From: Candidatus Acidiferrum typicum
GTDB taxonomy: Bacteria; Acidobacteriota; Terriglobia; Acidiferrales; UBA7541
NCBI GenBank assembly: GCA_002478115.1
Contig: DLMH01000198.1
Span: 98,275 to 162,274 of the forward strand
Length of the DNA: 64,000 nt
Reading direction: 5' to 3'
The notes under the pieces are model-generated. The model did no database searches, had not been told where the DNA came from, and worked only from the letters and a program-made list of their open reading frames with translations. The number at the start of each line of letters is the position of its first letter. The first letter of the stretch is position 1. The translations under genes and the position numbers were made by a program. Below, in pieces: positions 34,008-43,018 of this stretch.

Positions 34008-35210
34008 GTGCGCGTTCTGCTCTTGAACCTCTACTATCCGCCGGACACCTCTGCGACCGCGAAAATGGCGCAGACCGTTGTCAATGCTCTTGCCGAAAAG
34101 CATGACGTCACGGTTCTCTGCGGACGCCCTTCCTACGATCCCGCCGAACACCGTCCCTGGCGCCTGTATCAGTCCGAGAATTCCGGTCGCGCGCGGATCA
34201 TCCGCGCCGGCTCCACGGATTTCCCCCGCCTGCAAATGAAAAAACGCCTGCTCAATTATCTGAGCTACGTTTTCCTGGCTGTTCCCCGTGCTCTTTTTCT
34301 CCCGTGCGACGTCATTCTGGCCATGACCGACCCGCCCTTCGAGGGCATCGTCGGTGCCTTCATTGCCCTCCTGAAACGCAAGCCCTACGTCTACAACATC
34401 CGAGACTTGTATCCCGATATGGCCCTGGGAGGTTCCATCGTTTCCCCTGGCTTGCTGGCCCGCCTCTGGGAAAAACTGCATCGCTGGGCACTGCGCCGCG
34501 CCACGCGGGTTGTCGTGCTCGGCGACGACATGCGCAACCGCATCCTCGCCAAAGGCGTCGATCCCGCACGTGTTGTTGTTGTTCGCGATGGCGCGGAGCT
34601 TCCCCCTCAAGGATCCAGTCCGTCCTTCGATCCGCAAGTCATCCAGGCGATTCGCGGCAATTCCCAATTTGTTCTCCTGCATGCCGGCAATCTCGGTTTC
34701 TATGGCGCTTGGGACACGCTGCTCGCCGCCGCACGGGAACTCGCGCAAGACGGCATCACCATTGTTTTCGTCGGTGATGGCGTGCAGCGCGAGCGCCTGC
34801 AGTCCGCCGCCGCCGGACTTTCCAATGTCCGCTTCCTCCCGTTCTTCCCCAGCAGCAAAATTCCTTCCGTCCTTGCCGCCGCCGACGCCCACGTCATTAC
34901 CGTAAAGCGCGGCCTCGAAGGTGTGGTCGTCCCCAGCAAGATGTACAGCATCCTCGCCGCCGGAAAGCCGGTCGTGGCGGTTGCGCCAGACGAATGTGAT
35001 GTTGTCTCCATCGGCGCCCGGAAAGGTTTCTCCGTCGCGGCAAACCCCGATGATCCCGCGCAACTCGTTCAAGCGGTCAGGCGCATCTCCCGCAACCCGG
35101 ATCTTCTCCGAAGCATGGGTGCATCGGCAGCCGCGGCTGCGCCCGAGTACGAGAGAAACAAGGAACTCGCCAAATTGGTGGAAATCGTCTCCACAGCCGC
35201 TCAAGGCTGA
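34008..35210 (+). CDS. GT4 family glycosyltransferase
   Basis: A 400-residue GT-B fold enzyme. Visible: LLLNLYYPPDTSATAKMAQ at the N-terminus, RDLYPDMALGGSIVSPG, VVLGDDMRNRILAKGV, and the donor-binding part LHAGNLGFYGAWDTLL, IVFVGDGVQRERLQ and LPFFPSSKIPSVLAAADAHVITVKRGLEGVVVPSKMYSILAAGKPVVAV. This resembles WbuB-like transferases of surface polysaccharide synthesis. Start GTG 34008. It opens the polysaccharide region and is followed after 321 bases by the WecA-like transferase. Confidence 0.9.
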   Translation: MRVLLLNLYYPPDTSATAKMAQTVVNALAEKHDVTVLCGRPSYDPAEHRPWRLYQSENSGRARIIRAGSTDFPRLQMKKRLLNYLSYVFLAVPRALFLPCDVILAMTDPPFEGIVGAFIALLKRKPYVYNIRDLYPDMALGGSIVSPGLLARLWEKLHRWALRRATRVVVLGDDMRNRILAKGVDPARVVVVRDGAELPPQGSSPSFDPQVIQAIRGNSQFVLLHAGNLGFYGAWDTLLAAARELAQDGITIVFVGDGVQRERLQSAAAGLSNVRFLPFFPSSKIPSVLAAADAHVITVKRGLEGVVVPSKMYSILAAGKPVVAVAPDECDVVSIGARKGFSVAANPDDPAQLVQAVRRISRNPDLLRSMGASAAAAAPEYERNKELAKLVEIVSTAAQG

Positions 35211-35531
35211 CGCCGGAAAGTTTCCCTGCACCAGAAGACTTCCGCGCCTCGCTGGCCGGCGGGCTCGCCTATAAGTCATGGGAGTTCTATTACTCTATGG
35301 TAATTTATAAATTGGTGGAAGGTAAATTAACCCACGCACGCGTGCAATTGTTCTGGCATTTGCTCCCATTTCGCGTTATGGTGTTTTGGCTGCGTGGGGC
35401 AGCAACGGGGGCTTTCTCTGGGCCGCCGCCTTTGTAGTGACTTGGGAGCCGGATCCCAAACCGGCATCGTCTCTGTGAACGTCTGGCCATCTCGCCCGGG
35501 CTAGTTTCGCCAGAACGAGTGACGAGGGTGT
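35211..35531. other. intergenic region with AT-rich palindrome
   Basis: 321 bases before the WecA-like gene. An AT-rich island at about 35280-35340, contrasting with GC-rich surroundings, holds a perfect 12-base palindrome AATTTATAAATT at 35302-35313. I see no gene; a promoter or regulatory function is possible. Confidence 0.6.
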
Positions 35532-36578
35532 ATGAGTGCGGGCCTGCTGGCGTTTTTAATCGCCTTGTCAGCATCGCTGGTACTAACAGTGCCGGTGCGC
35601 GCGTTGGCTATTCGTGTGGGCATGGTGGATCTGCCGGGCCCGCGCAAGGTTCATCTCAAACCCATTCCCCTGCTGGGTGGTTTGGCGATGTATGGAGGCG
35701 TGATGCTCGCCATACTGATCGCCTTCGACGGCGCCGCGCGGGCGCAGAGTTTCGGCATCGTCACCGGTGCCACTCTTGTCGCCATCGTCGGTTTCCTGGA
35801 CGACCGCGGCTGGCTGCATCACCAGGTCAAACTCTTCGTCGGAATGCCCTTGGCCGCTGTGTTTCTCCTTGCAACCGGCATCCACGCGCAGGTCTTCAGC
35901 GTTTTACTCCGTGGACGTCCCGGCCAGTGGCTGGATGCTGCACTCACCATTCTCTGGGTCGTGGGCATCACCGCGTCATTCAGCATCCTGGACCACATGG
36001 ATGGCTTGTGCGCCGGCGTCGCGGCCATGGCCTCCATCTTCTTCGCCCTCATCGCTTATCTGAACGGCCAAACGCTCGTCACCACACTTGCGGCGGCGGT
36101 CCTGGGGGCAGCCGCGGGATTCCTGCGCTGGAATTTTAAGCCCGCCAAGATCTTCATGGGCGATGGCGGCGCGATGTTCCTCGGATTTCTGATGGCTACG
36201 CTTGCGCTGAAACTCCGGCTCGAACATGCCACCACCGCCGCCAGTTGGTTCGCTCCGGTGCTTATCCTCTGCGCCACGATTTTTGACACCACGCTCGTCA
36301 CCATCTCCCGCTCGCGTCGCGGCTTGCTGCCTTTTGCCACTCCAGGCAAAGATCACTCGGCCCACCGTCTTGCCAATCTTGGCTTGGGACAGCGCGGCGC
36401 CGTTCTGGCCATGTATTTGGCGGGTGCCGTCTGCGGAAGCGCGGCCGTCCTGGTAACCTACTTGTCGAGTTCGGGAGCAATTCTCATCGGTGCCCTGGTC
36501 ATGATTTCCATGCTGCCCGCCGTCGCTTGGCTGGAGCGGGCTCCCTACGAGCGCCAGTTGGACAAAACCGCCGCCTAA
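35532..36578 (+). CDS. wecA: polyprenyl-phosphate sugar-1-phosphate transferase (WecA/MraY family)
   Basis: A 348-residue membrane enzyme with about ten hydrophobic segments that links a sugar-1-phosphate to undecaprenyl phosphate. Diagnostic motifs: PGPRKVHLKPIPLLGGLAMY, FLDDRGW, FSILDHMDGLCAG, FMGDGGAMFLGF and GKDHSAHRL. The acidic residues for Mg are in FLDD, HMDG and GDGG; the last His pair fits WecA (HR motif). Presumably starts surface glycan assembly for neighbouring transferases. Which sugar is not predictable. The start at 35532 follows GAGGGTGT. Confidence 0.88.
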   Translation: MSAGLLAFLIALSASLVLTVPVRALAIRVGMVDLPGPRKVHLKPIPLLGGLAMYGGVMLAILIAFDGAARAQSFGIVTGATLVAIVGFLDDRGWLHHQVKLFVGMPLAAVFLLATGIHAQVFSVLLRGRPGQWLDAALTILWVVGITASFSILDHMDGLCAGVAAMASIFFALIAYLNGQTLVTTLAAAVLGAAAGFLRWNFKPAKIFMGDGGAMFLGFLMATLALKLRLEHATTAASWFAPVLILCATIFDTTLVTISRSRRGLLPFATPGKDHSAHRLANLGLGQRGAVLAMYLAGAVCGSAAVLVTYLSSSGAILIGALVMISMLPAVAWLERAPYERQLDKTAA

Positions 36579-36626
36579 GGCCTCTGGAGTTGTCCCCGAA
36601 GGAGAGATTCCCGCTCGCCCTTCGGT

Positions 36627-36655
36627 TTGGACCGCGGGACAGGATTCGTTATACT
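36627..36655 (+). promoter_or_regulatory. strong sigma-70-like promoter
   Basis: TTGGAC (36627-36632) and TATACT (36650-36655), 17 bases apart. Transcription would begin near 36662, two bases before a hairpin at 36664-36682 and about 107 bases before the GTG of the flavoprotein gene. Confidence 0.65.
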
Positions 36656-36663
36656 TTCTGGCG

Positions 36664-36682
36664 CAGTCTGTTCGCCAGACTG
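36664..36682 (+). promoter_or_regulatory. perfect hairpin at the predicted 5' end of mRNA
   Basis: CAGTCTG, loop TTCGC, CAGACTG pair completely. It would cap the leader of the flavoprotein transcript and could protect the RNA or bind a regulator. Function unknown. Confidence 0.5.
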
Positions 36683-36768
36683 TGGGGCTGGCCCGGGTGG
36701 TGAGGCGGATCCGCGGCAGTGGCAGGGCGCGCAACGGAGCATTCCTCCAACAGGGTGAAGCAGAGACG

Positions 36769-37929
36769 GTGGAAAAACTAGAAAACGAGTTCCGGCAAGA
36801 CCGGAACGCCGGTGAGGTTGTCGTCGTTGGAGGCTCCGCGGCGGGCTTCTATACCGCAACCCACGTCGCACGTGGTGGTCGCTCTGTGCGCGTGCTGGAA
36901 TCCATGCCGACTTTAGACCCCACATCCCGCACCCTGATTGTCACCGCCCATTTCAAAAACCAGATGGGCCAGTCCGCGCGTGCCAGCATCCTGAACGAAA
37001 TTCGCCGCTTCGAGCTCTTCACCGACGGGCGCTCTGCCGTCGTCGCCCTGCATCGGCCGGACCTCATCATTGAGCGTTCCCGCCTGATCTCCGCGCTCGC
37101 CGAGGAGGCCCGGGCGGCCGGGGCCTTAATCGATTATGACACTCGCTTTCTGGGGCTCTCCCCTAACGGGCACGGCTTGCGCATCGAAATTGATCGCGGG
37201 GGCCAGCGCAAGGAATTGCACGCCGCGAGTCTTGTCGGCGCCGACGGAGCTGTCAGCCGTGTGGCCAAGGCCGCCGGGTGGCCTCCCGTTGATACCGTCC
37301 CGCTGATGCAAGCGGTCGTGAAACTCCCCAAAGACTGTCCTCCTGATACCACGCGCGTCTGGTTCATTCCGGACGAGACGCCCTATTTCTATTGGCTCAT
37401 CCCGGAATCGCCGGAACGCGCCGCCGTGGGTGTTATCGGTGAGCACGGCCAAGCCACCAAACGCTGCTTTGACCGTTTCCTGCAAAAGAAGGGCTTCGAG
37501 CCGCTCGAGTGGCAAGGAGCGCGCATTCCTGTTTACAAGCGCTGGATTCCCGTGCAGCGGCGTGTTGGCAGTGGCGACGTGTACCTTGTCGGTGACGCCG
37601 CCGCGCAAGTCAAAGTTTCGACGGTTGGAGGCATTGTCACGGGATTTCGCGGCGCGCGCGGCGTGGCCGATGCCATCCTGCAAAAGGGCAGCCACGAATT
37701 GCGGGCCTTGCGCTGCGAATTGGGCACTCATTGGCTCATTCGGCGGACCCTGCATTATTTCCAGCAGGAGGATTATTCGCGCCTGGTGGACTTGCTCAAC
37801 GTCGCCGCCCGGGAATCGCTCGGTGAGATCAATCGGGACGAGTCCACTCGCCTGCTCTGGAATCTGGTTCGCCGCCAGCCCCGCCTCGCTCTATTAGGAC
37901 TTCGCGGCCTCCTGCTCGGAAAGAGGTAG
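36769..37929 (+). CDS. geranylgeranyl-reductase-family FAD oxidoreductase
   Basis: A 386-residue flavoprotein. Dinucleotide-binding motif VVVVGGSAAGFYTATHVARGG; then the DG-like SLVGADGAVSRVAKAAG and the second FAD motif GDVYLVGDAAAQVKVSTVGGIVTGFRGARGVA. The segment PYFYWLIPESPERAAVGV matches the YxWxFP motif of geranylgeranyl reductases, which saturate isoprenoid chains; halogenases lack it. Position between a polyprenyl-P transferase gene and UDP-glucose dehydrogenase suggests a polyprenyl substrate, but that is inference. The GTG at 36769 is my choice; a GTG at 36682 is in frame. Confidence 0.8.
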   Translation: MEKLENEFRQDRNAGEVVVVGGSAAGFYTATHVARGGRSVRVLESMPTLDPTSRTLIVTAHFKNQMGQSARASILNEIRRFELFTDGRSAVVALHRPDLIIERSRLISALAEEARAAGALIDYDTRFLGLSPNGHGLRIEIDRGGQRKELHAASLVGADGAVSRVAKAAGWPPVDTVPLMQAVVKLPKDCPPDTTRVWFIPDETPYFYWLIPESPERAAVGVIGEHGQATKRCFDRFLQKKGFEPLEWQGARIPVYKRWIPVQRRVGSGDVYLVGDAAAQVKVSTVGGIVTGFRGARGVADAILQKGSHELRALRCELGTHWLIRRTLHYFQQEDYSRLVDLLNVAARESLGEINRDESTRLLWNLVRRQPRLALLGLRGLLLGKR

Positions 37930-37944
37930 GTCCCAGCCCAGGTA

Positions 37945-37966
37945 TTGGATAATCTGTTGGATAATC
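37945..37966 (+). repeat. tandem TTGGATAATC words before ugd
   Basis: TTGGATAATC at 37945-37954 repeats exactly at 37957-37966 (period 12). It sits about 80 bases before the ugd start. Could be a protein binding site. Confidence 0.6.
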
Positions 37967-38048
37967 CTTGTAGCGCGGTAACAATCGGGCGGGAACGTTC
38001 CTTACCTCCTCAATTCAAGGTGCTGTTCCTGGAAACGGAGCAACGACA

Positions 38049-39398
38049 GTGCGTCTTACGGTAATCGGTTGTGGCTACGTTGGCCTCGTCACCGGAGCCT
38101 GCCTTGCGGCGGCGGGTCATGAAGTTATCTGCACGGACATCGACGAAAAGCGCATCGGCCAGCTCAAAGCGGGCAAGGTCCCCATTTACGAAGAGCATCT
38201 CGACGAAGTGCTCCAGCGCGCCGTGGCTGACAAAAAAATCTCTTATACCTCTAACGCCGGTGAGGCTATCCGTGCCGGTGACGTAATTTTCATTTGTGTT
38301 GGCACACCTCCGAAAGAATCCGGCGAGGCCGACCTTTCCGCCATCGACCACGTCGCTCGTCAAGTTGCCACCGAGGCGCGCTCACCGAAACTTGTGGTCG
38401 AGAAGAGCACCGTCCCCGCGCTCACCGGTGTGCAACTCCAGAAAGCTCTCGCCGCTTATTCCCCCGCAAGCGGGCCGAAATTCCAGGTCGCTTCCAATCC
38501 CGAGTTTCTCCGGGAAGGCACGGCTGTTGGCGATTTCTTTCATCCGGACCGCATCATCGTCGGCGTGGAAGACGCCGCCTCCGCGGCCAGGCTCCGCGAA
38601 ATCTACCAGCCTATTCTGGACAGGAAATTCCACTGCCCCATTCACGCGGGCGGGTGCCCCAAGGAAACGTCCGGCGAGTTGCTCGTCACCACCATCAACA
38701 GCGCCGAATTGATCAAGCATGCTTCGAATTCCTTCCTGGCCCTGAAAATCAGCTATGCCAACGTCATCTCGGATCTCTGCGAGCGCATTGGCGCCGATGT
38801 CGAGGAAGTGACTCACGCCATGGGGCTCGATCCCCGCATCGGAGCTCAATTCTTGCAGGCAGGTCTCGGCTTCGGCGGCTTCTGCTTCCCGAAAGACATT
38901 CAGGCCTTCATTCACCTCGCCGCTTCTGTCGGCGTTGACTTTGAAATGCTCAAGGCCGCCGAGCGCGTCAACAAGCAGCGCCTCGAACGCTTCTTCGAGA
39001 AAATCCACCGCGCCTTGTGGGTCATCAAAGGCAAACGCGTTGCCGTGCTCGGCCTGGCCTTTAAGGCCAACACCGACGACATTCGTTTCGCCCCCGCGCT
39101 GGAAGTGATTCGCAAGCTCCTGGAAGATGGCGCCATCGTTCACGCCAGCGATCCGGAGGCCATTGCCCGCACCAAGCCCATTTTCCCGCAGGTGGTCTAT
39201 CACGAAGATCCCTACGACGCTCTCAAGCAGGCCGATGCCGCGCTGGTTTGCACGGAATGGCAAATTTTCCGGAAGCTCGATTGGGAGCTTGCCGGTCAGC
39301 TCATGGCCCGCCGCCTGGTGATTGACGGCAGGAATCTCTACTCCCCAAAGAAAATGCAGGAACTGGGTTTCGAGTATCACTCGTTTGGACGCGTGTGA
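38049..39398 (+). CDS. ugd: UDP-glucose 6-dehydrogenase
   Basis: A 449-residue enzyme oxidising UDP-glucose to UDP-glucuronate using two NAD. NAD site MRLTVIGCGYVGLVTGACLAAAGH; VEKSTVPALTG; catalytic Cys in LQAGLGFGGFCFPKD; C-terminal UDP-binding VLGLAFKANTDDIRFAPALEVI. Starts with GTG at 38049 after CGGAG. It should feed the UDP-glucuronate decarboxylase encoded convergently just beyond. The 3' end is 29 bases from that gene, with a hairpin between them. Confidence 0.96.
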   Translation: MRLTVIGCGYVGLVTGACLAAAGHEVICTDIDEKRIGQLKAGKVPIYEEHLDEVLQRAVADKKISYTSNAGEAIRAGDVIFICVGTPPKESGEADLSAIDHVARQVATEARSPKLVVEKSTVPALTGVQLQKALAAYSPASGPKFQVASNPEFLREGTAVGDFFHPDRIIVGVEDAASAARLREIYQPILDRKFHCPIHAGGCPKETSGELLVTTINSAELIKHASNSFLALKISYANVISDLCERIGADVEEVTHAMGLDPRIGAQFLQAGLGFGGFCFPKDIQAFIHLAASVGVDFEMLKAAERVNKQRLERFFEKIHRALWVIKGKRVAVLGLAFKANTDDIRFAPALEVIRKLLEDGAIVHASDPEAIARTKPIFPQVVYHEDPYDALKQADAALVCTEWQIFRKLDWELAGQLMARRLVIDGRNLYSPKKMQELGFEYHSFGRV

Positions 39399-39415
39399 CG
39401 CCACAAGGAGGCGTC
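39397..39415. terminator. hairpin between convergent ugd and UXS genes
   Basis: GACGCC (39397-39402), loop ACAAGGA, GGCGTC (39410-39415), then TT. It overlaps the ugd stop. A weak bidirectional terminator is possible; there is no long T-run. Confidence 0.45.
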
Positions 39416-39427
39416 TTCGCCCCAACT

Positions 39428-40378
39428 TCAGCGGCTCGCTGTCATCTTGCTGAACTGCGCTTTAAAGAACTCCAGCGTCAGCCGCAGTCCATCCTCAAGA
39501 CTCACCTTGGGCTCCCAGCCCAGAAGCTTCTTTGCCTTGGTGATGTCCGGGCAACGCTGCTTGGGATCGTCTTCCGGCAGGGGTTTGTGAACGATCGCCG
39601 GCGCGTTCGGGAAGTGCGCACGAATGCGTTCCGCGAATTCGTAAATCGTCATTTCATTCGGATCCCCGATGTTCGTCGGGTAGTGCTCATCGGACTGGCT
39701 CAGCCGGTAGATTCCCTCGATCAAATCGGAAACATAGCAGAAACTCCGCGTCTGCTTTCCATCTCCATACACGGTCAGCGTCTGCCCGCTGAGCGCCTGA
39801 AACACAAAATTCGGCAGCGCCCGGCCATCGTTCAAACGCATCCTCGGCCCATACGTGTTGAAGATGCGCGCGATGTGCGTATCCACGCCATGATACCGGT
39901 GGTACGCCATGGTCGTCGCTTCCGCAAAACGCTTCGCTTCGTCATAAACGCTGCGTGGCCCCACCGGATTCACGTGGCCCCAGTAACTCTCGCTTTGTGG
40001 CGAAACCTCCGGATCGCCGTAGCACTCGCTCGTTGACGCCAGCAGATACTTCGCCTTCTTCGTCATCGCCAAATCCAGCGTGCGCATGGTCGCGATCGAC
40101 CCCACCTTCAGCGTATCAATCGGGTGTTTCAGATAATCAGGTGGACTCGCAGGCGACGCAAAGTGAAATACGTATCCGACCTCCCCGTCCACCAGGAATG
40201 GCTCATTCACGTTGCGCCGATCGCACTGAAACTTGCGGTTCCCTTTCAAATGCGCGAGATTCTCTGCGTCGCCCGTCACCAGGTTGTCGAGCGCGAGCAC
40301 TTCCCATCCTTCGGCCAGCAAGCGGTCGCAAAGATGCGATCCCAGGAACCCCGCACCGCCTGTCACCACTGCTCGCAT
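39428..40378 (-). CDS. uxs: UDP-glucuronic acid decarboxylase (UDP-xylose synthase)
   Basis: A 316-residue extended-SDR enzyme. [16 protein letters not shown] binds NAD; the catalytic triad is in [10 protein letters not shown] and [13 protein letters not shown] (YxxxK). The fingerprint [27 protein letters not shown] is that of UXS enzymes, and [13 protein letters not shown] and the [20 protein letters not shown] end also match. It converts UDP-glucuronate to UDP-xylose, using the product of ugd. Divergent from the DUF218 gene. Confidence 0.93.
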   Translation of the reverse strand: MRAVVTGGAGFLGSHLCDRLLAEGWEVLALDNLVTGDAENLAHLKGNRKFQCDRRNVNEPFLVDGEVGYVFHFASPASPPDYLKHPIDTLKVGSIATMRTLDLAMTKKAKYLLASTSECYGDPEVSPQSESYWGHVNPVGPRSVYDEAKRFAEATTMAYHRYHGVDTHIARIFNTYGPRMRLNDGRALPNFVFQALSGQTLTVYGDGKQTRSFCYVSDLIEGIYRLSQSDEHYPTNIGDPNEMTIYEFAERIRAHFPNAPAIVHKPLPEDDPKQRCPDITKAKKLLGWEPKVSLEDGLRLTLEFFKAQFSKMTASR

Positions 40379-40507
40379 GCATCCTCCGGGCGAATCCGAG
40401 TTCTTAAGTCTAGCGCGTGGCTGTGAGAATTGCGCAACGATTCCCCTAACTTGTCCGTTCAGATACTCGTTTGACCCCCAGCATTCCGCACGTTACGATG
40501 CGCTGCC

Positions 40508-41173
40508 ATGGGGAATGTTTTGATCGCAACCTTGCTCCCAACGGAGCCCGCTCGCAAGCCGCGTCTTTGGCCTCTTCTGGCCCTCGGCCTGATCAGTGCT
40601 TGTCTTTTCGTCTTCTTCCATCTCGGTCGCTGGCTTATCGTCGAAGAGCCGCTGCAAAACGCCGCGGCCATCGCGGTCTTGAGCGGCCGCATGCCCGGCC
40701 GGGCACTGGAAGCCGCCAAAGTCTACAAGCAGGGATACGCGCCGCAGGTCTGGTTGACCCATTCCACGGAGCCGGGGGCAACGCTCGCGAAACTCTCCGT
40801 GCCCTACCAGGGGGAAGACGCCTACGACAAGCTTATCCTCATCCACGAGGGCGTCCCCGAATCCGCAATTCATGTCCTGGAGCCACCCATCGTCAATACC
40901 GCCGATGAGATGGCCTCCATCGGCCAGGCTCTTTCCAGCGCAAACCCGCGACGAGTGATCCTCGTGACCTCTAAAGTCCACACGCGCCGCACCCGCACTC
41001 TCTGGAAACACTTCTCCGCCGCCAACGGCGACGCCATCGTCCACGGCGTTTCGGACGATCCCTTCGACGCCGATCACTGGTGGCGAAATACCAGCGATGC
41101 CCTGGATGTCGTAAGAGAGGTGCTCGGCCTGTTCAACGCCTGGGCTGGATTGCCCTTGCGGCCCGCCGCATAA
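40508..41173 (+). CDS. YdcF/ElyC-type DUF218 membrane protein
   Basis: A 221-residue protein anchored by one helix (LWPLLALGLISACLFVFFHLG). The DUF218 domain shows AAAIAVLSGRMPGRALEAAKVYKQGYAPQVWL near the start, YDKLILIHEGVPESAIHVLEPPIVNTADEMASI in the middle, and PRRVILVTSKVHTRRTRTLW. The family (SanA, ElyC) affects envelope and undecaprenyl-carrier metabolism; the biochemical role is unknown. Placed between the UXS gene and the phosphatase of this locus, it fits a polysaccharide role. Confidence 0.82.
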   Translation: MGNVLIATLLPTEPARKPRLWPLLALGLISACLFVFFHLGRWLIVEEPLQNAAAIAVLSGRMPGRALEAAKVYKQGYAPQVWLTHSTEPGATLAKLSVPYQGEDAYDKLILIHEGVPESAIHVLEPPIVNTADEMASIGQALSSANPRRVILVTSKVHTRRTRTLWKHFSAANGDAIVHGVSDDPFDADHWWRNTSDALDVVREVLGLFNAWAGLPLRPAA

Positions 41174-41201
41174 ATCCGCAGCCAACCATCAGAAAAACCC
41201 T

Positions 41202-41972
41202 TCAGAAAAAAATGAACCGCTTGCGTTTTGCGCGCAGTGGATCAGTGGAAACCTCCGGCACATAGGGAAGGGGCCGCCCCTCGAACGCAGCCAACGGATT
41301 CTCCATCAGTAGCGCCCGTGCTTTTTCCTCTCCGAAGCGTTCCGCAACCGCGTCGTAGGCAAATCTCAGTTTCAGCGGACGTCGCGCCGTATTGTGCGCG
41401 TCGCTGGCAACGAAGTGCACCAGTCCTCGCCCGATCCACGTCCACGCGTCTTCCCGCGCGCCCCGGCCAAATACGCCCGTCAGCGATCCCGCCGTGATTT
41501 GCGTGTAGCAGCCCAAGCTGACCCACCGCAACAATCTTTCCGGTTGCGCCCGCAGAATCCCGTTGCGTTCCGGGTGCGTGATCACCGGGCGCAAACCGGC
41601 GAGTTGCAGTTCGTGCAGCGTTTGGTCCATCGACGGGGGAATGGAGAACTCGTTGAATTCCACCAGAAGATAATCTTTTTGATTGATGCAAAAGGGCGCC
41701 GCATCGGCCCGAAGGGCCGCCAGATTTTCCGGATTGAGATGGAAATCGCAGCCCGTCGCCAGCGTGATGCGGCCCGCGAGCTTCTTGCTCAGCGCATCCC
41801 GGGCCTCCCGCACTTTCGCAAAATTAAAGGCGTAGTTGGAACTGGCGTGCGGCGTTCCTACCACATGCGTGATTCCGTCGGCGATGGCGTCTTCCGCCAT
41901 GGCCAGCGCATCTTCGATGGAATCTGCTCCGTCATCGAGCCCGGGAAGAATATGCGAATGAAGGTCGACCAT
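41202..41972 (-). CDS. CpsB/CapC-type PHP tyrosine phosphatase
   Basis: A 256-residue metal-dependent phosphatase of the PHP family that removes phosphate from the tyrosine kinase controlling polysaccharide chain length. MVDLHSHILPGLDDGADS, VVGTPHAS, LATGCDFHLN, VITHPERNGIL and FVASDAHNTARRP give the metal-binding His and Asp set. Its kinase partner (Wzc/BY-kinase) is not in the window. Its end is 29 bases from the DUF218 end (convergent), and it begins 16 bases after the TauE gene stop. Confidence 0.88.
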   Translation of the reverse strand: MVDLHSHILPGLDDGADSIEDALAMAEDAIADGITHVVGTPHASSNYAFNFAKVREARDALSKKLAGRITLATGCDFHLNPENLAALRADAAPFCINQKDYLLVEFNEFSIPPSMDQTLHELQLAGLRPVITHPERNGILRAQPERLLRWVSLGCYTQITAGSLTGVFGRGAREDAWTWIGRGLVHFVASDAHNTARRPLKLRFAYDAVAERFGEEKARALLMENPLAAFEGRPLPYVPEVSTDPLRAKRKRFIFF

Positions 41973-41988
41973 TTCTCTCCAGTATGCG

Positions 41989-42765
41989 TCACCTTCGCCA
42001 CGCAGAGAAGACCTGCCACACGCCCAGCAGAAACATCAGCGCCGCAAACACCTGGCGCATCCGCACGCCTTTCAACTGGCGCGCCAGTTTTCCGCCGAGG
42101 ATCCCGCCTACAAAAACGCCCGGGATCAGCAGCAGCCCCGTCTTCCAGGAAACGTCACCCGCCTGCGCATACGTCAGAAAGGCCAGCAGCCCGGTCGGCG
42201 GAATCAGCGCCACCAGGCTCGTCCCCTGCGCCCGGTGCTGGCTGAAGCCAAACAGCAATCCCAGCAACGGCACCAGCAACACCCCGCCGCCAATTCCCAC
42301 CATCCCCGCAGCCACCCCGCAAAACGCCGCGACCAGAAAAATTCCAAAACTCCTCAGGTGACTCTGCGCGGTTACATTGCTCGCTTCGCTCGCCAGCGTT
42401 GGCGTTGCGCGCGTCTTTCTCCATAGCAGCACCGCGGACAGCATCAGAAAAAATCCGAATATCCCCTGCAGGTCCCGCGAAGACATGGGCACGGCAACAC
42501 GTCCTCCCCCATAACCTCCCAAGAGAAAGCCCAGCGCGCAGTAAATTCCAGCGCGCAAGTCCACCTGTTTGTTTTTCCAATACTGCAGCAGCGCGCCCAG
42601 TCCAATCGGCGGCAGCAGAATAAAGAGAGACGTTCCCTGCGCAACGTGCTGGTCGTAGTGCAGCAGGTAAACCAGCGCGGGCACCAGCACCACGCCTCCG
42701 CCAATGCCCAGCAGTCCCACCAGCACTCCAACCACGAGCCCCAGCGCTAGAATCACGAGCGTCAT
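41989..42765 (-). CDS. sulfite exporter TauE/SafE family permease
   Basis: A 258-residue membrane protein made of two DUF81 repeats: GLLGIGGGVVLVPALVYLL and GMVGIGGGVLLVPLLGLLFG. About eight hydrophobic helices. The family exports sulfite or organosulfonates; the substrate here is not known. I start at the ATG at 42765; 24 codons upstream are polar and Arg-rich and lack a ribosome site. Together with the phosphatase (16 bases away) it forms the minus-strand pair here. Confidence 0.85.
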   Translation of the reverse strand: MTLVILALGLVVGVLVGLLGIGGGVVLVPALVYLLHYDQHVAQGTSLFILLPPIGLGALLQYWKNKQVDLRAGIYCALGFLLGGYGGGRVAVPMSSRDLQGIFGFFLMLSAVLLWRKTRATPTLASEASNVTAQSHLRSFGIFLVAAFCGVAAGMVGIGGGVLLVPLLGLLFGFSQHRAQGTSLVALIPPTGLLAFLTYAQAGDVSWKTGLLLIPGVFVGGILGGKLARQLKGVRMRQVFAALMFLLGVWQVFSAWRR

Positions 42766-43018
42766 GTCGCGCCGGCGGGAGATCCGCCAAATCGAAGTAT
42801 CACAGCCGTTTGCATTGCGCCTATCTTCACCCCGCACCTGCGGAAACGCAACGCGGTTCCGGTCTGCTCCGCAATCACCGAATGTAAATTATTGGAAACA
42901 TTTCCAGACTTCTCTTCAAGCTCCCCTTTCAAAACTGCTATAGTTCCTATGCTGTTTATTTCCTTGGCCTTAGGGCCTGTGCCGCTCTGGATATCCGATC
43001 AGGAGTATGTTCCATTTC

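Noticed and set aside
36682..36768. Possible cobalamin riboswitch suggested by a GGCAGTGGCAGG word in the leader
   Set aside because: Only the complement resembles the B12 element, on the wrong strand, and the other conserved segments are absent.
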